A program made the position numbers and the translations under genes. Positions 33,905-41,916 of a stretch of DNA of 64,000 nt are shown in pieces (the first letter of the stretch is position 1; every line of letters starts with the position of its first letter). The stretch is from Phycisphaeraceae bacterium (lineage in GTDB: Bacteria; Planctomycetota; Phycisphaerae; Phycisphaerales; UBA1924), in assembly GCA_019636845.1 (NCBI GenBank), contig JAHBWV010000001.1, positions 1,302,001 through 1,366,000 of the forward strand. Direction: 5' to 3'. Under the pieces are notes generated by a model. It ran no database searches. It was not told the origin of the DNA and worked only from the letters and a program-made list of their open reading frames with translations.

Positions 33905-34141
33905 TCAGTCGTCGTCGTCAGAGCGGAGGTCGTCGCGTTCTTCGGCCCAGTTGGCCTGGATGGTTTCGAGGATCTTCTCGTTCACGGGGTGCTTGGGGTC
34001 TGCTTCAAAGCCGGGGAGCGCCTCGACAAGGGCACGGAGTTCCGTGAAACGCAGCGTGTATGGATCGATCGAGGGGTGACGGTCGGCGAGTTCTTCGGCG
34101 ATCCGCTGGACGTCGAGCCACTGATAGTTGGAGTGTGCCAT
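33905..34141 (-). CDS. iscX: IscX-type Fe-S cluster assembly protein (Fe donor/regulator)
   Basis: 78 residues, acidic. The family pattern W-x-D-x2-RIAEEL ... PYTLRFTELRALVEALPGF ... NEKILETIQANWAEE fits IscX (YfhJ), a small winged-helix protein that binds IscS and iron and tunes Fe-S assembly. Its ATG overlaps the TGA of the preceding gene by one base (TGATG), so translation is coupled. It is the last gene of a four-gene operon with a 2Fe-2S ferredoxin at the head, but two unknown genes sit where hscA-fdx-iscX would be contiguous in E. coli. Confidence 0.9.
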   Translation of the reverse strand: MAHSNYQWLDVQRIAEELADRHPSIDPYTLRFTELRALVEALPGFEADPKHPVNEKILETIQANWAEERDDLRSDDDD

Positions 34142-34650
34142 CAGTTCACAAAGACCTCATCGAGTCGTGCGATCAGTTCGCGAAGCAATCTCAGGTATCG
34201 CTGCCCATCCGGTCCGCGCATTGTGGCGGCTATCGAGAACTGGTGGCAGGATGGAGCGATCCACGAGGCGGGTTTCATCGGATCATGCCAGGGATACTCC
34301 GGGTTCGGCCCGGCGGCAAAGCTGGGCGCTAGGCGTTCGATCTCGTAGGCAATCGGCAGGCATCGGTCGACGAGTTGCTGGAACTGCCTTGAATCCATGC
34401 CGAGCGTACGCGCGGCTCCTCGTTGATTGCGAAGCAGTCGGAGTGCCTTGACAATCGCGGCATGAGACAGGGCATCGGCACCAGACTGCTCGTCCGCGAG
34501 TCGTACCGCACGGCCGATCTTTTCTGACGTCATCTGCAGGTAGTGGAGCCAATGGCATGTGGCCATGCCGTCCTGCGAGACGAGCAGTTGGAACACGCTC
34601 AGGTCGCTCTCTGCCTGGCAGCGGAAGGCCTCGCTTCGATTCATCCTCAT
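34141..34650 (-). CDS. Unknown helical protein (HEPN-like?) inserted in the fdx-iscX operon
   Basis: 169 residues. The start at ATG 34650 is chosen because it overlaps the stop of the upstream gene (ATGA); an in-frame ATG at 34674 and one at 34644 also exist. The N-terminal half (SEAFRCQAESDLSVFQLL...CHWLHYLQMTSEKIGRAVRL) is a helical hairpin that resembles the helices of HEPN-type proteins, but I do not see the Rx4-6H catalytic motif, so RNase activity is not supported. The C-terminal part contains NPEYPWHDPMKPASWIAPSCHQFSI and ends in a helix with LLRELIARLDEVF. It is coupled to iscX downstream (TGATG). Confidence 0.7.
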   Translation of the reverse strand: MRMNRSEAFRCQAESDLSVFQLLVSQDGMATCHWLHYLQMTSEKIGRAVRLADEQSGADALSHAAIVKALRLLRNQRGAARTLGMDSRQFQQLVDRCLPIAYEIERLAPSFAAGPNPEYPWHDPMKPASWIAPSCHQFSIAATMRGPDGQRYLRLLRELIARLDEVFVN

Positions 34651-34943
34651 CCGACCTTTCGCGGCGTCGTCCATCCCGGTGGGAGACGCAGAGTTCCCGA
34701 CTGGTATCGCTTCCAGTCGTCGAAAGAGAGCAGAGCGATCTCGCTCGGATAGGGAAAGTCCGAAGATGCACCGAATCGAACGGCCGACATCACGCCGTTC
34801 TCAGGAGGAAGCGGCACCGCAGACACCTCGATCAGTCGGACAACCGTGCCGCTTGGATCCTCGGAAGCCCAGATCTCCGCGATGGTTTGGTCGGCCTGCT
34901 GGTGTGACTTTGCCAGTTCGGTCACTGCTTGCTGGTAGTTCAT
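34647..34943 (-). CDS. Unknown small protein inserted in the fdx-iscX operon
   Basis: 98 residues. A helical N-terminus (MNYQQAVTELAKSHQQADQTIAEIW) is followed by a beta-rich part with VRLIEVSAVPLPPENGV and the ending FDDWKRYQSGTLRLPPGW. CGGAG lies 7-8 bases before ATG 34943. The gene begins 20 bases after the ferredoxin stop and its stop overlaps the next start by ATGA, so it sits firmly inside the fdx-iscX operon. The VRLIEVS pattern and size suggest a small alpha/beta protein. No family recognised. Confidence 0.7.
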   Translation of the reverse strand: MNYQQAVTELAKSHQQADQTIAEIWASEDPSGTVVRLIEVSAVPLPPENGVMSAVRFGASSDFPYPSEIALLSFDDWKRYQSGTLRLPPGWTTPRKVG

Positions 34944-34963
34944 CGGCGTTCTCCGTCGTTCGT

Positions 34964-35362
34964 TCAGTGCGGCACTTCTTTGATGGCGTTGCGATTCCAT
35001 GCGGGGACGCGGACGACGATCGGTCCTTCGCGCTCGATCTCGCACTGGCAGGAGAGGCGGGAGTTTCGCTGGAGGCCCGGGGCCTCTTCGACTCGATCTT
35101 CTTCGGCCTCTGTGGGTTCGGAGAGGTTCTTTGCGCCTTCTTCGATGTAGATGTGGCAGGTGGAGCATGCGCAGACGCCGCCGCATGCATGCTCGATGTT
35201 GATGCCGTTGTCCATGGCGACTTCGAGCAGATGCTCGCCCTTGGCGGCCATGACCCTGTGCTCTTTCTGGTCGCCCCCTGTGAGTGCGTGCGGGTCTTCG
35301 AGGATGAATGTCACGGGGACCGTTTCCGGGCCGTGGTCGTGGTCGGAGCGTCGAAGATGCAT
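34964..35362 (-). CDS. fdx: ISC-type [2Fe-2S] ferredoxin
   Basis: 132 residues. The cluster ligands are C60, C66, C69 and C105 (C-x5-C-x2-C-x35-C, exactly the spacing of E. coli Fdx), with an extra C64 and C107 nearby (ACGGVCACSTCH). N-terminal extension HLRRSDHDHGPE is longer than usual. It supplies electrons for Fe-S cluster assembly. GAGG lies 9 bases upstream. First gene of the operon fdx - 98 aa - 169 aa - iscX. The ~290 bases to the divergent prfC start hold no obvious RNA. Confidence 0.9.
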   Translation of the reverse strand: MHLRRSDHDHGPETVPVTFILEDPHALTGGDQKEHRVMAAKGEHLLEVAMDNGINIEHACGGVCACSTCHIYIEEGAKNLSEPTEAEEDRVEEAPGLQRNSRLSCQCEIEREGPIVVRVPAWNRNAIKEVPH

Positions 35363-35650
35363 GGTGTGAACCTCGGTGTCGCGAGATGCCGGGAAGAGTG
35401 GTTGAGCCGGGCAGATCCTGCGGCTTGGAATCATTCTAGCCGCGGGTGAGCGGAAATCGGCGTGGTTCGGGCCTCGTTGGGATCTCTTGGGGCTTATGTA
35501 GCGGGATGTTCCTACGCTTGGCGTCTTTGTCGGGTTTGTGGAGCCGCGGCGGGATCGGTCTGGGGTGCGGATGTCGTCTCGAGCGGGTCTCTTTGTGGTG
35601 AGTGTTCACGATGCCGCGTGCGGCTCATTGCTCGGATTGGATCATTCTTG

Positions 35651-37303
35651 TTGACGCTTTCAGACGCCATTTCGACTCGCCGGACATTCGCGATCATCTC
35701 GCACCCTGACGCGGGCAAGACGACGCTGACGGAGAAGTTCCTGCTGTACGGCGGCCAGATTGAGCGAGCCGGTTCTGTGACCGCGCGGAAGAACCAGCGT
35801 GCGACGGCATCCGACTGGATGGAGCTCGAGAAGCAGCGTGGGATTTCGATCAGTTCGACGCTGCTGCAGTTTGAGTATGGCGGGTGTCGGGTGAATCTGC
35901 TTGACACGCCCGGGCACAAGGATTTTTCTGAGGACACGTATCGGGTGTTGACGGCGGTTGATGCCGCGGTGATGGTGATTGACGCGGGCAAGGGCGTGGA
36001 GCCGCAGACGCGGAAGCTGTTCGAGGTGTGCCGCCAGCGTGGGGTGCCGATCTTCACGTTTATGAACAAGTGCGATCGGCCGACGCGGAACCCGCTGGAG
36101 TTGGTGGATGAGTTGGAGCGTGTGCTGGGGATCCAGTCGTTTGCGATGAACTGGCCGATCGGGAGCGGTCCTGAGTTCAGGGGTGTGTACGACCGTCTGG
36201 AGCGTCAGATCCATCTGTTTGAGCGGACGGTCGGCGGGATGTTCGAGGCGCCTGTGAGTCTGGTGGGGCTGGACGATCCGGCGTTGCAGGAGAGGTTGTC
36301 GTCTGAGGCGCATCTGGAGTCTCTTGAGGAGATTCGGATGCTCGACGGGGCGGGCGGGGCGTTCGATGCCTCGCAGGTCCTGGCGGGGAAGACGACGCCG
36401 GTGTTTTTCGGGAGCGCGATGAACAACTTCGGTGTGCAGCTGCTGCTGGATAGTTTCCTGCGATACTCAAGCCCGCCGACGGCGCGGCGTGCGGGCGATC
36501 AGGTGATCGAGCCGACGGATCCGAGGTTCAGCGGGTTTGTGTTCAAGATCCAGGCGAACATGGACCCGAAGCATCGAGATCGCGTGGCGTTTGTGCGGAT
36601 CGTATCGGGGAGGTTTGAGCGCGACATGTTTGTCGTGCACACGCAGTCGGGGAAGCGTGTGCGCCTGGGGAACGCTCAGAAGTTGTTCGGGAACCAGCGC
36701 GAGACGGTGGATGATGCGGTGGCCGGAGACGTGGTTGGGCTTGTTGGGAACGATCTGTTCGGCGTCGGCGATACGCTGACCGACGATCGGACGATCGTGT
36801 TCAATGAGATTCCGGAGTTCACGCCGGAGTGTTTCGCGTATCTGCGGAACCCGCAGCCATCGAACTTCAAGAAGTTCCGGCTGGGGCTGGACCAGTTGAT
36901 GCGTGAGGGTGTGGCAAGGCGGTTTGAGAGCGTGGGGAGTGTGGGTTCGGCGCAAAGCCGCGTGCTGCTGGCGGCGGTGGGACCGCTGCAGTTCGAGGTG
37001 CTGAAGCATCGGCTTGAGGGTGAGTACGGCGCGGAGGCGTTGCTGGAGGGCGCGCCATGGACGCTGGTCCGTTGGTGGAATGTGAAGGGGAGAGCGCCGT
37101 TCACGACTGAGGATGAGGATGTTGAGTTGCCGGAGACGCTTGATGGTTCGCTGCTGGCGTTTGACGATCGCGGTCGAGCGGTGGTGCTGTTTGCCGATCA
37201 ATGGGCGGAGCGGGCTTTCATGACGCGGAACCCGTTGGTTGAGTTGTCCCCGCTTCCGATCGGGAGCAGGCCGCCGGCCGCGGCGACCACGGAGTCGGCG
37301 TGA
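35651..37303 (+). CDS. prfC: Peptide chain release factor 3
   Basis: About 550 residues. GTPase G1 motif SHPDAGKTTLTEK, G2/G3 region ISISSTLLQF and DTPGHKDF, G4 NKCDR, then the RF3-specific C-terminal domains with PEFTPECFAYLRNP and PLQFEVLKHRLEGEYG. RF3 recycles RF1/RF2 after termination. No ATG fits: family alignment places the start near the two TTG codons at 35648/35651 (LTLSDAISTRRTF), because RF3 starts just before xRRTFAIISHPDAGKTT. Upstream codons are open but not RF3-like. Divergent from fdx. Confidence 0.9.
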   Translation: MTLSDAISTRRTFAIISHPDAGKTTLTEKFLLYGGQIERAGSVTARKNQRATASDWMELEKQRGISISSTLLQFEYGGCRVNLLDTPGHKDFSEDTYRVLTAVDAAVMVIDAGKGVEPQTRKLFEVCRQRGVPIFTFMNKCDRPTRNPLELVDELERVLGIQSFAMNWPIGSGPEFRGVYDRLERQIHLFERTVGGMFEAPVSLVGLDDPALQERLSSEAHLESLEEIRMLDGAGGAFDASQVLAGKTTPVFFGSAMNNFGVQLLLDSFLRYSSPPTARRAGDQVIEPTDPRFSGFVFKIQANMDPKHRDRVAFVRIVSGRFERDMFVVHTQSGKRVRLGNAQKLFGNQRETVDDAVAGDVVGLVGNDLFGVGDTLTDDRTIVFNEIPEFTPECFAYLRNPQPSNFKKFRLGLDQLMREGVARRFESVGSVGSAQSRVLLAAVGPLQFEVLKHRLEGEYGAEALLEGAPWTLVRWWNVKGRAPFTTEDEDVELPETLDGSLLAFDDRGRAVVLFADQWAERAFMTRNPLVELSPLPIGSRPPAAATTESA

Positions 37304-37376
37304 ACGGGTATGGAGCGGTTTCGGAGCGAGGCAAGAATCTTCTTCTGGGCTGCGGTCTATTCGATGAGGTGAGCGT

Positions 37377-38189
37377 TTGAGCAGCGGCGTGAGCCAGGGC
37401 GAGATCGAGTTGTCGGTGGTTGCGCCGGCGCATAACGAGGAGGCAAACGTTGCGCCTCTGGTCGAGGAGATCGAGCGTGCGATCGGGCCGACGGGGATGC
37501 TGTATGAGATCGTGGTGATTGACGACGGATCGACGGACGGGACGAGGGAGCGTCTTCGGGAGTTGATGAAGAGTCGGCCGCACCTGCGGTGCGTGGCGAT
37601 GACGAGCACTCCACCGGGGAAGGGGAACGGGCAGTCCGCGGCGTTCCACGCGGGGTTTCGGGCGACGCGGGGGCGTGTGATCGCGGTGCTGGATGCGGAT
37701 CTTCAGAATGATCCTGCTGATATTCCGGCGATGCTGGAGCAGATGGAGCGCGAGGGTGCGGACATGGTGCAGGGGGATCGCTCTCACGCGCGGAAGGACA
37801 ATGTGGTGAGGCGGTGGGGGAGCGTGGTGGGGAGGAAGTTTCGGCTGTGGCTGCTGGGGGACACGATCAGGGATACGGGGTGCTCGCTGCGTGTGATGAA
37901 GCGTGAGGTTGCGCTGGGGCTGCCTCTTGAGTTCAAGGGGATGCACAGGTTCATTCCGGCGACGGCGCGGCATCTTGGGTTCACGGTGGTCGAGCGGCGC
38001 GTGAATCACAGGGCCCGGGTTGCGGGTGAGACGAAGTACGGGATGGGGATTACGAAGCGTGCGTTGCCTGGGCTGCACGATCTGTTTGCGGTGAGGTGGA
38101 TGCGGAGCAGGCGGAGGCCGGTGACTTCGGTTGAGGTTGTCGCTGACGAGGCGGGGAGCGGAGCGAGGAATTCCGGGGCTCAGGCATGA
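37377..38189 (+). CDS. GT2-family glycosyltransferase (DPM/DPG-synthase-like)
   Basis: 270 residues. N-terminal SVVAPAHNEEANVAPLVEEIE and VIDDGSTDGTRERL match the GT-A nucleotide site, DADLQNDP is the DxD-type metal motif, and MVQGDRSHARKDN plus TKYG complete the DPMS-like pattern. No membrane anchor. It likely transfers a sugar to polyprenyl phosphate to supply GT-C enzymes such as those at 1 and 27355. The start is TTG at 37377, preceded by GAGGTGA. Overlaps the LAB_N gene by ATGA (38186-38189). Confidence 0.9.
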   Translation: MSSGVSQGEIELSVVAPAHNEEANVAPLVEEIERAIGPTGMLYEIVVIDDGSTDGTRERLRELMKSRPHLRCVAMTSTPPGKGNGQSAAFHAGFRATRGRVIAVLDADLQNDPADIPAMLEQMEREGADMVQGDRSHARKDNVVRRWGSVVGRKFRLWLLGDTIRDTGCSLRVMKREVALGLPLEFKGMHRFIPATARHLGFTVVERRVNHRARVAGETKYGMGITKRALPGLHDLFAVRWMRSRRRPVTSVEVVADEAGSGARNSGAQA

Positions 38190-38854
38190 GCGATGGACCG
38201 GCCAAGAGAAAGCGGGTGAAGTGGGAGCCGGCGGCGGCGATGGTGGCGGTGCTGATTGTCGGCATCGCGCTGGTGCTCGCGCCCGGGGTCGGGAGCTTTG
38301 ATGAGGTCACTCGCCCCGGGGCGACTCTGCACGACTTTCAGGCGGTGCACACGCGCGGGCGGGTCGAGGTGCTGCTCGATCCTGCGAGCGGCGAGGCAAC
38401 GTTCCGGGTGTTGACGCGTGAGAGGGGATCGCGCGAGGTGCATGCCTCTGGCGTGATGGACGCGGCGGCGTTCAGGAGCGCGTTCGGGGAGAGGACGTAT
38501 TCTGACGCGATATCGACCGAGGCGAACTGGGCGTTTCGGTTGCTGAAGATCACATCCTGGGCTTCGCTCGCGTGGGTGGCGGTGGGGTTTGGGGGGCAGC
38601 TGGCGTTCTCGGGCCGGATGCTCGTTCAGTGGTTCGTCTCTGAGAAGCAGCGGCAGAGCACGGTTCCTGAGGCGTTCTGGTGGATGAGTCTGATCGGCGG
38701 GATGATGCTGTTCGCTTACTTTGCGTGGCGTCAGGAGCTGGTGGGGGTGATCGGGCAGACGTCTGGCCTCGTGATTTATGCGAGGAATATTCGGCTGATC
38801 TATAAGCAGCGCAGGCGGGAGCGTCGCAACGGCGCGATCGTTGAAGCGAGTTGA
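38186..38854 (+). CDS. Membrane protein with lipid-A-biosynthesis N-terminal (LAB_N) domain
   Basis: 222 residues. One N-terminal helix (about 15-33), an extracytoplasmic insert, then the LAB_N domain (about 115-210) with QLAFSGRMLVQWFVSEKQRQS and the QTSGLVIYARNIRLI ending. LAB_N is found beside polyprenyl-phosphate glycosyltransferases and helps flip or anchor lipid-linked sugars (inferred in the family). ATGA overlap with the GT2 gene shows translational coupling. The insert between TM1 and LAB_N is unusual. Confidence 0.87.
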   Translation: MSDGPAKRKRVKWEPAAAMVAVLIVGIALVLAPGVGSFDEVTRPGATLHDFQAVHTRGRVEVLLDPASGEATFRVLTRERGSREVHASGVMDAAAFRSAFGERTYSDAISTEANWAFRLLKITSWASLAWVAVGFGGQLAFSGRMLVQWFVSEKQRQSTVPEAFWWMSLIGGMMLFAYFAWRQELVGVIGQTSGLVIYARNIRLIYKQRRRERRNGAIVEAS

Positions 38855-38865
38855 TCGGAGGCGTG

Positions 38866-39483
38866 ATGAGACTCATGGTGGATGATGCGCAGGTTGCGTT
38901 GGAGCGTCCGACGCTCGCGGCGGCGATCGCGGCGGGGGCGGCTCATGCTGACTCTCTCGGGCGGATCGTGGTGGAGGTTCGCGCCGACGGCGTGACGCTC
39001 GCTGAGCGGGACATTGAGTCTGCGCCGGATGTGCCGGGCACGTTCGAGGAGGTCTCGCTTCTGACGGCCTCGAAGGGCGAGCTCGGCGCGAGCGTGCTGA
39101 TGGCGGCGTCGGGCGCGCTCTCCGATCTGGTCTCGGCGCAGCGGTTTGTCGCTGAGCAGATACTGGCGACGAAGCTGGAGCCCGCGATGAACGCGCTGCA
39201 GGAGGTTCTCAGCGTCTGGCAGGGTGTGCGTGAGGGGACGGACCAGGTCTGCACGCTGATGGCGTCTGACTTCGGCTCGCTCGCGGCTCGGGCGGGCAGG
39301 CCCGGCGTTGAGAGCGGGATCGCGGAGCGGACTGCTTCGGCCTTGACGGAGGTGAAGCGGTGCGTGCAGGGGCATGACTGGTCGACGCTGGCGGATGTGA
39401 TGCAGGATGAGCTTGAGTCGTTGGCTCTTGCCTGGCGGGATCTGCTCGCGGCGATCGCGGAGTCGCTGGCTGAGGGAGAGTGA
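38866..39483 (+). CDS. Hypothetical protein, first of a coupled pair
   Basis: 205 residues, acidic, no membrane helix or signal peptide. It starts MRLMVDDAQVALERPTLAAAIAAG after GGAGG. The central region (LLTASKGELGASVLMAASGALSDLV...LEPAMNALQEVLSVWQGV) is strongly helical. The stop overlaps the next start by GTGA, so the two products are likely to act together. It follows the LAB_N gene after 11 bases, so it may be part of the same operon. No family recognised. Confidence 0.7.
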   Translation: MRLMVDDAQVALERPTLAAAIAAGAAHADSLGRIVVEVRADGVTLAERDIESAPDVPGTFEEVSLLTASKGELGASVLMAASGALSDLVSAQRFVAEQILATKLEPAMNALQEVLSVWQGVREGTDQVCTLMASDFGSLAARAGRPGVESGIAERTASALTEVKRCVQGHDWSTLADVMQDELESLALAWRDLLAAIAESLAEGE

Positions 39484-40244
39484 GGCGGTTTGCTGTGGGC
39501 GAGTTGCACCTGAGTCAGATCGACGAGCTGATGGAACGCGCGTGCGAGGCGCTCGTGCGGATGCGGTACTTTGAGGCGGAGCGCTGCGCGCTGCGTGCGC
39601 TTGGGGCGGCGCATCGCGAGCTGGACTTCGAGCGAATGGCGCGGATTACACTTCCGCTGCAAGAGGCGCGGCGGCAGAAGATGCAGTTGGCCATGGACGC
39701 GGGTTGTGTCCGGGTGCTGGACGACGCGAGCGAGCGGTTGCGTCGGGGTGGGTTGTACCTGGTTCAGCCGCCCGCGATCGCGATCGAGACGAGGGCGCTG
39801 GTGCAGGATGCGGATCGGCGCGAGGTGCCGGTGCATGTGCTGACGCGGGAACCGATGACGAGCGCCGGGTTGTGGCCGATCGCGATGGTGAACGGTGAGG
39901 TTGCGATTCGGGCGAGGGTTGCTCCGCCGTGGACACTGGAAGTGGTGGCGGGTTCACCGACGCGCGATCGTGCGCCGGGGCCGCCTGACGAGGCGTGGTT
40001 CCTCGCGGCCTCGGAGGCGGTGGGTGATGCCGCGATACTGATGGCTGATCCGAAAGATCATCCGTACCACAGGGTCGAGGACCTGCTGGAGTTTCTGGAT
40101 TGCCATCCGCTGCATGAGAAGCTGCACCAGGTGCTGGCGGATGCGTGCCGCGCGTGTGTGGGTGCTGAAGCGCCGAAGCAGTCGCGTCGAGCGACGCGGC
40201 TGATGCAAGGGAAGTGGAATCGGATCGGGGATGATGGGTGGTGA
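39480..40244 (+). CDS. Hypothetical protein, second of a coupled pair
   Basis: 254 residues, GTG start coupled to the upstream stop (GTGA). The N-terminal part (IDELMERACEALVRMRYFEAERCALRALGAA) is a TPR-like helical hairpin; the centre (PVHVLTREPMT...VNGEVAIRARVAPPWTLE) is beta-rich; the C-terminal part (YHRVEDLLEFLDCHPLHEKLHQVLADACRACV) is helical. A role with the preceding gene is likely; function unknown. A hairpin follows at 40274. Confidence 0.7.
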   Translation: MRRFAVGELHLSQIDELMERACEALVRMRYFEAERCALRALGAAHRELDFERMARITLPLQEARRQKMQLAMDAGCVRVLDDASERLRRGGLYLVQPPAIAIETRALVQDADRREVPVHVLTREPMTSAGLWPIAMVNGEVAIRARVAPPWTLEVVAGSPTRDRAPGPPDEAWFLAASEAVGDAAILMADPKDHPYHRVEDLLEFLDCHPLHEKLHQVLADACRACVGAEAPKQSRRATRLMQGKWNRIGDDGW

Positions 40245-40273
40245 TGGGACGCGTGTGTGCGCATCGACAAACA

Positions 40274-40301
40274 CTCGGCGTGCTCCCTCCGGCACGCCGA
40301 G
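40274..40301. terminator. Hairpin between convergent genes
   Basis: A 10-bp perfect stem (CTCGGCGTGC at 40274-40283 with GCACGCCGAG at 40292-40301) and an 8-base loop, between the unknown gene (+) and the DUF4394 gene (-). There is no strong T-run on either side, so function as a bidirectional terminator is plausible but not certain. Confidence 0.5.
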
Positions 40302-40336
40302 CGTTGATCTGTGAATGAGCGTGTGTGTGTCTGTGA

Positions 40337-41191
40337 TCAGCGGCGGCGGCGTGCTCCGACGAGCCCTGCGAGGCCGCAGATCGCCAGCGATGATGGGGCG
40401 GGCAGGACGGCCATGGAGGTGATCATGATGCCGCCCCCGATCTGTCCGACGGCGGTTGCCTCTCCGGTCATGAGGTTGATGCGCCAGAACATGGAGATGG
40501 ACTGGCTGACGTCCTGGCTCGCGGCGTATGCGAAGTTGTTGGAGGAGATGTCGAAGCCGACGAGGTTTGTGATGTCGGCACCGAGCGAGCCGACGGTGGT
40601 GAGGGTGCCTGCGCTGTTGGCCTGCTTGACGAGGATGTCGAGGCCTGTGTCGATGCCGTAGAGCTGGCTGGTCATGGTGCCGACGAAGTTGTTGTCATAC
40701 GCGGAGCCGACGACGTTGGGATCGACACCGAAGTTCGGATCGCCCGGGGCGTAGAAGAGGGACGTGGCGAGTGTGGCGGTGCCGAGATCGGGGTGGAGGA
40801 CGAGATTCTGGTTGGCATCGCTGACGACGCGGATGCGGTCGATGGTGGGGTTGAAGTCGAATCCGAACGCGGATCCGTTGAGCGCGGGAGCGAAAGGCCC
40901 GGCGCCGACGGACGACACAGTTCCGTTCATGGTGTTGATGGTGTAGAGGTTGTTGAAGCTGCCGAGTGCGTAGAGCTGGCCGGTTGCGGGTCGGAAGTCG
41001 ATGCCTCGGATGGTCTCGCCGGAGGCGAGCCCGTTGATGGCGACGCCGGTGAGGATGGCGTTTGGCGCGGAGGAGTCCCACGTGACGAGTGTCTGATCCA
41101 GGGTGACGCCGAAGACGGTGTGTCCTGCGAGCGCGGGTGCCGAGACGGCGGTGAGTGCGAGGCAGGCGACGATCGCGGTGGTTCTCTTCAT
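40337..41191 (-). CDS. Secreted DUF4394 protein with PEP-CTERM-like sorting signal
   Basis: 284 residues. Signal peptide (MKRTTAIVACLALTAVSAPALA), then a DUF4394 beta-propeller-like domain: VFGVTLDQTLVTWD, RGIDFRPATGQLYALG, FDFNPTIDRIRVVSDANQN and similar repeats. The C-terminus LPAPSSLAICGLAGLVGARRRR is a planctomycete version of PEP-CTERM (PAPSS, hydrophobic helix, Arg cluster), which exosortase recognises. AGAGGG precedes the ATG. Divergent from an ECF sigma factor gene with 146 bases between, so it could be a target of that sigma factor. Confidence 0.88.
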   Translation of the reverse strand: MKRTTAIVACLALTAVSAPALAGHTVFGVTLDQTLVTWDSSAPNAILTGVAINGLASGETIRGIDFRPATGQLYALGSFNNLYTINTMNGTVSSVGAGPFAPALNGSAFGFDFNPTIDRIRVVSDANQNLVLHPDLGTATLATSLFYAPGDPNFGVDPNVVGSAYDNNFVGTMTSQLYGIDTGLDILVKQANSAGTLTTVGSLGADITNLVGFDISSNNFAYAASQDVSQSISMFWRINLMTGEATAVGQIGGGIMITSMAVLPAPSSLAICGLAGLVGARRRR

Positions 41192-41325
41192 GACAATCCC
41201 TCTTTCTGCTCTGGGGGTGACCAATGCACAACCTGAGGCGGCACGCGCCGCCCTTGTCTGTGTGCGTTGGTGGGTCGGAGGGATGAACGGGGCTGGGGTG
41301 TCTGCGGATTCAGAAGTGTGAGAAT

Positions 41326-41334
41326 TGCTATGAT
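41326..41334 (+). promoter_or_regulatory. Extended -10 promoter (TGNTATGAT) for the ECF sigma operon
   Basis: TGCTATGAT contains a consensus-like -10 (TATGAT, 41329-41334) with an extended TG. No -35 is obvious. Transcription would begin near 41341, so the ATG at 41338 would lie at or before the start point and the ATG at 41344 would be nearly leaderless. Confidence 0.45.
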
Positions 41335-41337
41335 GGG

Positions 41338-41916
41338 ATGCGGATGCCTGACTCTGAGCGCCCATCTCCGTTGCTGCCGCGGATTGCCGCGGGCGATCAA
41401 TCGGCTGTTTCGGAGTTGATGGACAGGTACGGCGATCTGTTGTGGTCGCTTGCCAGGTCCTTCACACGCTCGACCGCGGACGCGGAGGAGGCGGTTCAGG
41501 ACATCTTTGTATGCCTTTGGGAGCGTGCGGATCGTTACTCTGCGTCACTGGGCGAGGAGGTCACGTTCGTGTCCGTCGTCGCGCGTCGTCGACTGATTGA
41601 TAGGTGGCGGAAGGAGTCGAAGCAGCCGGGGACGATGCCGGATGTGGGGTCGGATTCGGCAGGAGATGCGGAGCGTCCGGTTTCGGGCGTGATCCGGAGC
41701 GAGGATGTTGAGGAGGCGATGCGGGCGATTTCGGAGCTCGGAGAGGACCAGCGTCTGGTGATCACGCTCTCGATCGCGCACGGGCTTACGCACGAGGGAA
41801 TAGCGGACCACACGGGAATTCCCTTAGGAACTGTGAAAACCCACATCCGTCGGGGCTTGGCGAGCGTTCGTGAGAGGTTGGCACGTGCGAAGGAGACCGG
41901 GAGGGCGACGCCATGA
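41338..41916 (+). CDS. ECF-family RNA polymerase sigma factor
   Basis: 192 residues. Region 2 with FTRSTADAEEAVQDIFVCLWERADRY and SVVARRRLIDRWRK, and region 4 with LSIAHGLTHEGIADHTGIPLGTVKTHIRRGLASVRERL (HTH). There is no region 3, as usual for ECF sigma factors. The gene overlaps its anti-sigma gene by ATGA. Divergent from the PEP-CTERM DUF4394 gene. ATG 41338 or 41344 may be the start; the extended -10 just ahead favours the second. Confidence 0.92.
   Translation: MRMPDSERPSPLLPRIAAGDQSAVSELMDRYGDLLWSLARSFTRSTADAEEAVQDIFVCLWERADRYSASLGEEVTFVSVVARRRLIDRWRKESKQPGTMPDVGSDSAGDAERPVSGVIRSEDVEEAMRAISELGEDQRLVITLSIAHGLTHEGIADHTGIPLGTVKTHIRRGLASVRERLARAKETGRATP

Noticed and set aside
34141-34943. 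HEPN-MNT type toxin-antitoxin pair
   Set aside because: The larger protein lacks the Rx4-6H motif and the smaller lacks the nucleotidyltransferase GSxxxG(T/S)-D-D pattern; the operon context points to Fe-S metabolism instead.
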